Source: Volvox africanus (lineage: Eukaryota; Chlorophyta; Chlorophyceae; Chlamydomonadales; Volvocaceae). Taken from it: a stretch of DNA of 64,000 nucleotides. The notes beneath the pieces are model-generated. The model made no database searches and had not been told where the DNA came from. It saw nothing but the letters and a program-made list of their open reading frames with translations. The stretch is taken from positions 45,001 through 109,000 of the forward strand of contig BSDZ01000013.1 in the NCBI GenBank assembly GCA_030268105.1, written 5' to 3'. Both the position numbers and the translations under genes were made by a program. This document shows positions 57,985-64,000 of the stretch, piece by piece. The stretch's first letter is position 1; each line of letters starts with the position of its first letter.

Positions 57985-58465
57985 ATAGACTGCTAAAAGA
58001 ATCTTTTCGTCATGCCCAAAAGCAAAGGAGACCAAGGATAGAAGCTGAGCTCTTTTACATACCCCCTATAAAACACGCAAAGACACACAACACACTGAAG
58101 AAAGGTTTGCAGAAAGTATGGATATTGTTGAATGGCCCATTCTGTAATGCAATATGTTGGCTGTGGCCTTGCTTGGTAGAGTGTCATTATGTCGATGCTC
58201 AAGAGATCCAGGTTTGAGTTTCGAACATATGGGACTGTATTGTATTTTATTCTCATGCAATGCATTGATTTTGTTTGTTCCCGAATCTGAAAGCGTGAAT
58301 CTTTATCACTTATGGCACGCATATGATGGACATCCATCGGTCTCATGCCACAAACCCAAATAGCACAACTTTTGGGTATATGCTGTACGCCGTCTATCTG
58401 TGCTGCCTCGCAATATATATTCTGATTGTGTGGGCTCACAGAGCATATGTTTCATAAACAGCATA
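57985..58465 (+). repeat. Dispersed repeat shared with the palindrome ends
   Basis: Homologous to the reverse complement of 8440-8911 and, over its right half, to about 125-310. Shared landmarks include GATGGACA...ATCGGTCTCA, CACAAACCCAAATA and GGTATATGCTGTAC. It has no coding capacity that I can defend. It is roughly 480 bp long, and the ends are not sharply defined. Confidence 0.75.
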
Positions 58466-59675
58466 ACACTATTGCTACCACCATCCAGAAGACCGATGAC
58501 AACTGAGACACGGCCCTTAGACTGCCAATCCTGAAGAAATAACTAAAGTAATCAAATATTGGATGCAGATGGGCTCCTTGAAGAGGGCTAGACCCAGCCA
58601 GGGGTGACCATGTAGCCATACAGGATGCCAGCTGATGGATACTTGTGTAATATGCCAGATGCAGGGTCCCTACCCTGCACCCTACCCTACAACCCTACAA
58701 CCCAAATGGCTTGCTTGCAATTGAACAAGTGACTTTTTAGGTCATGGACGTCTTGGCAGCAGCGATTTTTGGGTTTGTACATGTATATGGGGTAACCCAG
58801 CACTCAGTGAAGGCCACCATGATGAGCCATGACCACATCCAATGTGGATATTGTGTTCTGATGTTAGGTGATAGTGCCAAAGTGTCAGAGCATTCGAGAT
58901 GGTCAATTTTAGTATAGTGGGTTCATGCTGGATTTGGGTGGGGTTTGAATGTGGTCTGTACGGTGGGTCCCAAAAACGTGATCGTCCATTTCAGGCCAAA
59001 ATTTGGCATTGGATCATTGTGTCCCTTTTTTAACCCTACGCTATTGAGCTTATGGTAACCATACTACGCATGCATGACTGGACCTCCTTCCAAAATCAAG
59101 CCCAGGTAATTTGTCTGTTATATGGTGCAATACGCTATGCCAGGACAGCAATTAATCTGGACTTTGTATCATCGTATAACATTAGTGTGTCTACGTAATA
59201 CCATCTATGCCTTGTCCTGTGGCTAGAGGACTAGCTAGTGGCCTGCCAAAAAACTATCAAGAAACAGCAAATCCATAGCAACTTCGAGGGCCCCCATCTG
59301 GATACCAACCTTCGGCCAGGCACATGTCCCTTTCATTGGTCGACCATCTTCAGGAAGATGTCACCCTGAAGCGTTTCATACTAACATTCGATTGATCTAG
59401 GTAAAGCACCTGCCAACGCACACCTGTACAACTGGCACGTGCGAAATCTATTGCATTCACGTTCGGCTGACCGGTGATCACATATCAAATTAACGACGGC
59501 AGGGATGATGACCCCTTACTGACAAGTCGGGCCTGGCCCAACGTCAGAAGGCATGCAGATAGCCGCAGACGAGCCAAACACTCGAGAAAACATACACACA
59601 CTTTAGGTATCTCACTCTCCTATTACGCCACGTAACCCCCAGGTTGACCCCACGCCCTCCCATCAGCCACCTGCG
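58466..59675. other. Non-coding gap
   Basis: No open frame of interest and no repeat or motif that I recognise. Confidence 0.5.
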
Positions 59676-60881
59676 ATGCTACGGAAGATCCTCTCCAAGG
59701 GCTTCGCGGCCGCTACAGCTGCCGCAACAGCCGGGTCCCCGCAGGTTCATCCACTCCGCCCCCATCTCCACTACCACCAGCAGCGCCCGGCCAATGTGCC
59801 ACAGCTACAACTTGGTAGCGCTTTGTGAGGCCTCGGTAGCAGCGCTGCCGCTGATGCCAAAACAGCCACACACACTGCCGACAACAGCAGCACCCATGGC
59901 GTCAGAGTCAGTACCAGCCCTGCAGCGGTGATTGGTAAGCGAGTCGCCGCTGAGAACGCAAAGGAGGATGAGGTCGAGGCGCCGGCGTTAAAGAGAACGT
60001 TCGCAACAGGGATGGCCTCAACGATGACCGGTACGTCGTGTGCCCCAATGGCAGCAGCCACCATTGAAAAAGCATCTGAGGAGACGACGGAGGTGATTGT
60101 GGCGGCATCAGCTGTGGCGGTGGTGGCGGAAGCTACCGCCGCTGCTGATATCGCCGTGCTGGTGATTGTTGATGGTGATGAGCGTAAGCCGGTTCCCAGT
60201 GACGGTGGTGAGTTAGGACAGGGTCTGGCGGAGACGGCAGCGGAGGTGCTGAAGGAGAAAGTGGCGAATGAGGAAAAGGAGGCAAACAACGCTGCAGAGA
60301 TGCAGCGATTTGAGAAAAGCTGTGCCGGCGGCTCAATGTCCCATGGCAAGGAGAATGATGACAGGGCCAGTGAACCCAGTAAGACAACTTCAGATACGGC
60401 TTCGGCGCCTTCAATCCCTAGTGCTAGCGGCGCCCTCGTTGGCACCGAAGTCACCGCTGCTGGTGGTGCAGCCAAAACCGCTGCTGGCCCAGCCGTTCTA
60501 GCACCCAGGGCTTTTCGGTTCCCAGGCAACCGCGCTGCAGCAGCGGCGGCACCGGTCTCTTCCACACCGCCGAAGGCCCTCGGCGCCGCCACCGCTGCCA
60601 TATCTACCGTATCTTCAGTATCAGGTGCTGATGGCATTCCCAGGACACCATTTGGGTTTGCAGCGCGGCGTTCCAGCGGTGGGAGCGGGGCCAGCGACTG
60701 CGGGGGCACTGCCGCCATTGTTGCTGTTGTTACTACTACTACGCCTCCATCAGGTTTGGCGAGGCTATTTAAGCGCCAAAGAAGCGCATCTGCACCAGTA
60801 CCTGGGGGCCACACGGGCGGGATGCAAGGCCGTTGCAGCCCCCTGGGTTTCGCAGACCCGCGTCACTCCGCAGCCTATTAG
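59676..60881 (+). CDS. Ala-rich protein, reading frame interrupted by one TGA
   Basis: Unknown function. From ATG 59676 (MLRKILSKGFAAATAAATAG, a basic, Ala-rich start that could be an organelle transit peptide) the frame runs 50 codons to a TGA at 59826-59828. It then continues in the same frame without a stop to 60881. The long part, from about 59829, is acidic and Ala/Thr/Ser-rich (ENAKEDEVEAPALKRTFATG, ETAAEVLKEKVANEEKEAN) and ends with FKRQRSASAPVPGG. A short intron spanning the TGA, a pseudogene or a base error are all possible. Low complexity allows long frames on the opposite strand too, so coding status is unproven. Confidence 0.4.
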
Positions 60882-62844
60882 AGGGCACATCCCTTTCCTC
60901 ATCAGTCATCACAGCGCCAAAGACGAGGGAGAAAGATTGCCATCGTAACACATCACAAACGCGTAAAACTGTAACTGTAACTTGCCACGCCCGTGCGGTA
61001 AAAGCGCACGGCTCCAGGACTGCCCATCCGGATTGGTTACCCTTTACTACCACCATCTCTGCGCGGCACCGCTCAGAAGTTCAAGTGCTTGTGCCTGTAC
61101 ACGAACACGCCACTCACTCAATGCACCATTTGCGACTCGCGGGCCAAATTTATTTCCATCCGACCTTACGCCCAACCCGCGTCAGTAACTATCCACTTAC
61201 GAGGCAGCGCCCCACCGGACACATAATGGCCTGCAGTTCAAGGGACGGTAACGTCCGGTCTTGGGGTGAGACATCGAAACTGCAGCCGTAATCCCGTTTT
61301 TTTGTGTGTCAGGGGGCCTTTCAGAGTCCACTTAGTTTTATTCAGAGAGGAAGGTAATATTCCCTTGTTAGCCGAGTTGGTGTCTCCATCCACAGTGGTG
61401 GTGGTGGCTAAAAAGGGGCCGCAGACGGGAGAAGAATAATGAATGATTGCCTATATAGAACACCGCCTAGGGGACGTGATGGTGGGTGGCATTAGCAGCT
61501 GCTTGCTAAGCATACTCCAATCACCAGGAGCGTGGAAAAACCGTAATAACATGCTGGTCGGCAAGAGCATTAAATCATAGCACCTCAAACTTCGGGGAAT
61601 TTTCCAAAATCTTACTTCCCGGTATTCCACATACACGCAATCGTGGATTTGCGGGAAAGAAAACCTTTCCATCCGGGCGGCGGAAAGTTCCCCCGGGGTG
61701 GGTGGTTCGGTCACTGCGACCCTAGTCTTCATGTTCAGCACTCGGACAGGCCCCTGCGTGTCCCCAACGTCCGCCATTAGATGGAGACACGCAACTGGCG
61801 AATTCCCCGGGGGGTGTATCTGTCGCGTCCAGTCACTTGATGCATTTCCATATCCTGCAAGTCATCGCCGTGGCGGGACGCCCAGGGCCGAGTCTGATCC
61901 CCCTCAGGTCGCGGTCAACACTTCTTGTCCGCCACGCTACGTGATCGCCAACGTTGCTCACAGGTCGTTCTGTAACATGAGTCGCCCTACTCCCCCTCCT
62001 ACTGCTACTCCTAATGGGTGGGGAGGAGCTAGCCCCCTAAGGATGGGGATGCCGCGGCTTCTCGATATCGCTTTTGCAATCCAGCAGTCAGCAATTCGTC
62101 CCTAGATGACGATTGAAGCCGCATGCATCATCGATCGCATTGGTGGTCCGACCCACCTCAGTCCCCCCCGGCTCCGGAAGAGGCTCTACGGTGCCATAAC
62201 GCAATCCCAAACCCAATCCAGCAGGAGGATCGAGCCGCGCTGGGGTCCATGTTTCGGGAGGTGAGAGGGGAGTAGGTGGGCCGCGAGTGGCGAAGGGTCC
62301 TAGCACTCATCTCAGGTAGGCGCTGGAGCGCTGGGGTGTGCGCCACATCGGAATAGACGGAGGGACGAAATACGTCCCGTGTGTTACACTTCTCTGAGCT
62401 GTAAAAGTCCCCCACGTGCTGCTGCGTTATGTTTTAAACATCATGCGTCAATCACCGGTTTTATGTTCGGTTGCACCTAGGCTGGTTGCCATCAAATCCT
62501 CCCGCCAATGTTACTCCCTCCCGGCCCCTCCACTCTCACGCAGGCTCCTGAAGGCCGTACTCACCCAGTCGTACGGTCCTGCTTCGTTGAAGCGCTTGGA
62601 AGCGCCGGAGCCAAAAACCTAGAAGACGGCGAACGGAATGATTCCGTTGAATCATGTAGCTCGTAAGCACAGCCGCTGATTCCGCTCTCTTCACTGGGAA
62701 ATTGCTTCCGCAGCAAACTCTGCTGTTTTACCTTCAAAACATAACATAATATATCTTGTACGGCCGGGCGGCACCGATCGGGGTAAAAAGCTCCACGTGC
62801 ATCGTGGAGGGCGAGCCTAACAGATGAATGATTTGCCGTCCGAA
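60882..62844. other. Region without a recognised gene
   Basis: Open frames at 60833-61291, 61451-61777 (minus) and 61698-62105 show no domain that I recognise and overlap each other on both strands. It could include exons or untranslated regions of neighbouring genes. Confidence 0.3.
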
Positions 62845-64000
62845 TCAGTCACGGTGCGGTCGACCCGAGAGGCTCACGAGTGGCAGCCGCCCGCCGCCGC
62901 CGCTGCCGCATATCCCACTGGCGCTCGGGCTGTTGGGTACAGCAGCAACGGCAGTAGTGGACGAGGAGGGGCCCGGCGCGCCGCTTGCGGACCAAAATGT
63001 CCTTAGGCGGGAGGGCTCTTCGCGCAGCCGCTCCCCGCACTTCGCTGCCAGCCGAGGAACTCGCGGGTCGGAGCCCTCACCGCCACTGCCCGCCAGGATG
63101 CCCAGGTGCAGCGGTAAGCGCCGTTCGCGAGCCTGAAGGGGCCCAGAGGAGCAAAGAGTGTGAGAGGAGGTGCGGAGTGGCCCGCGAGATAGCGCTGGAC
63201 GGTATCGGATTGGACTGCTTTGGAAGGGGGTCGAGCCGGCCCGTAAAGATGCCTTTCCCCTGAGCGTCCTGTCCGCTCACAACCCACAACCCCTCGCAGA
63301 GATCAGCGTCCGAGTAAGGAAACGAGGTGATCGGCTAGTGGCGGTACTGCAGTGCTGTGCGGTCCCCAGACTCCGAGACTAAACAAAGCCCTTTCCCAAG
63401 AAAGCGCAAACGACCGCAACTATCACCTGTCGCCGTACATCCGCGCATTCAAGAAGAGAGGACAGAGCGCTGAGGACGCAAGCCAGCAGGGCCCCAGAGC
63501 GACTGTCCGCGGGCCGAGAAGCAGCCGGGCCTTGGGCGGTGCTGGCGAAGTACGGTGTTGATGTAGCAGTAAAGACGCCCATTACCTGCGTGGTGGGGAA
63601 GGGGCATACTCCGTTCAGGAGTGGGTGCGAGAAATGAAAGAATGTTGCCGTTGTAGATGGTCGGTCATCAGCTAACGAAGTCACCGGCGCCCAAAGTGGC
63701 GCCCTTCACCACTAGGGTAGGCACCTGAGACTGCGAAGTGGTTCGCTGGTCCGCGCTGCGCTTTACCACCGACACCAGCGCCGCGGGGAGCTCTGTCGCC
63801 GCCAACCGTCCGTGGAGGTCGGGGTCACCGCACAGCCGCTCCAGAACACGAGCAGCCCCAAGCTGCAGGTCGCTGGCCATCGCGGCGGCCGCAGCAGCCG
63901 CACTTGACTCGGCCGCCGATGTCACACCAAAGCCGGGGGAAGGTACGGCTTCACCGTTGCCGTAACGCAGCGCATGGTCCGCTACGGCGATTGTGGCGGT
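62845..64000 (-). CDS. ARM/HEAT-like repeat protein, 3' exons (partial at right edge)
   Basis: Minus-strand gene entering from the right. Exons 64000-63725, 63585-63427 and 63132-62845 end or begin at clean GT/AG sites, all in phase 0, giving 240 C-terminal residues and a TGA stop (62847-62845). Helical, leucine-rich segments typical of armadillo/HEAT repeats are visible: DLQLGAARVLERLCGDPDL with AALVSVVKRSAD in the first exon, ALLACVLSALSSLLECADV in the second, and RRLPLHLGILAGSG with RLAAKCGERLREEP in the third. The tail is low-complexity Gly/Ser. Such proteins usually act as binding scaffolds, but this piece is too short to say which. An extra exon between 63132 and 63427 is possible. Confidence 0.6.

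Noticed and set aside
59771..60814. 347-codon minus-strand ORF
   Set aside because: A low-complexity mirror of the Ala-rich plus frame. Open antisense frames are expected from the GCN-rich composition, and the plus frame has the more protein-like acidic/basic pattern. I am not certain which strand, if either, is coding.
55056..60890. Similarity between 55056-55140 and 60795-60890 (CACC-GTACCTGGG-GCCA...)
   Set aside because: Short and gapped, with no shared frame beyond a few residues (HRYLGAR/HQYLGAT). It could be chance in GC-rich DNA, and I could not extend it.

Overview
This looks like nuclear DNA of a eukaryote, most plausibly a green alga. The evidence is a spliced 14-exon gene with short GT-AG introns, Ty3/gypsy chromovirus-type LTR retrotransposons, a DIRS-like fragment, a retroelement ORF with RNase H, a short interstitial run of CCCTAAAA-type telomere-like units, and a Ser/Pro-rich (SPP) secreted-protein candidate. 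I cannot name the species. There are no bacterial operons, CRISPR arrays, rRNA genes or tRNA genes that I can support.

Layout. 1-8755: a large palindrome. The left arm (1-2075) holds the 3' end of an apparently intact CTP synthase gene (minus strand, 5895 to 673). The right arm (6681-8755) is a near-identical inverted copy carrying exons 11 (part) to 14. The 4.6 kb spacer holds exons 1-10 and the upstream flank. 8756-14667: fragment of a DIRS-like reverse transcriptase/RNase H, a 1.2 kb (TAA)n array, and an 898-codon ORF with RNase H, a zinc-binding motif and a restriction-like endonuclease signature but no RT. 14668-21717: a decayed chromovirus (element 1) with both LTRs. 21718-26300: a second, broken copy of the CTP synthase locus. 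26351-36776: 26 tandem copies of a 401-bp chimeric unit made from CTP synthase exon 11 joined to the gene's upstream flank. 36777-36992: a remnant of the palindrome's right arm. 37687-41260: candidate spliced host gene with a signal peptide. 41676-51431: composite chromovirus (element 2, minus strand) with three LTRs and two internal regions, one nearly complete and one heavily deleted. 51432-54239: broken chromovirus (element 3) with a 3' LTR of the element 1 family. 54240-59675: sparse DNA with an LTR fragment, a hairpin-forming GCGTTAG-rich block and a dispersed repeat shared with the palindrome. 59676-60881: Ala-rich reading frame with one TGA. 62845-64000: the 3' exons of an ARM/HEAT-like gene entering from the right edge.

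How it fits together. CTP synthase is the only confidently identified housekeeping gene. Its locus has been inverted-duplicated, copied a second time, damaged, and then used as the substrate for tandem amplification. Retroelements have filled in around it. The most unusual structures are the CTP synthase palindrome, the chimeric 401-bp array, and the conserved in-frame UAG between gag and pol in element 2. Exon boundaries were worked out by hand from splice sites, phase and family conservation. They agree in phase throughout for CTP synthase (14 exons) and for the three ARM-like exons, and are much less certain for the 37-41 kb gene.
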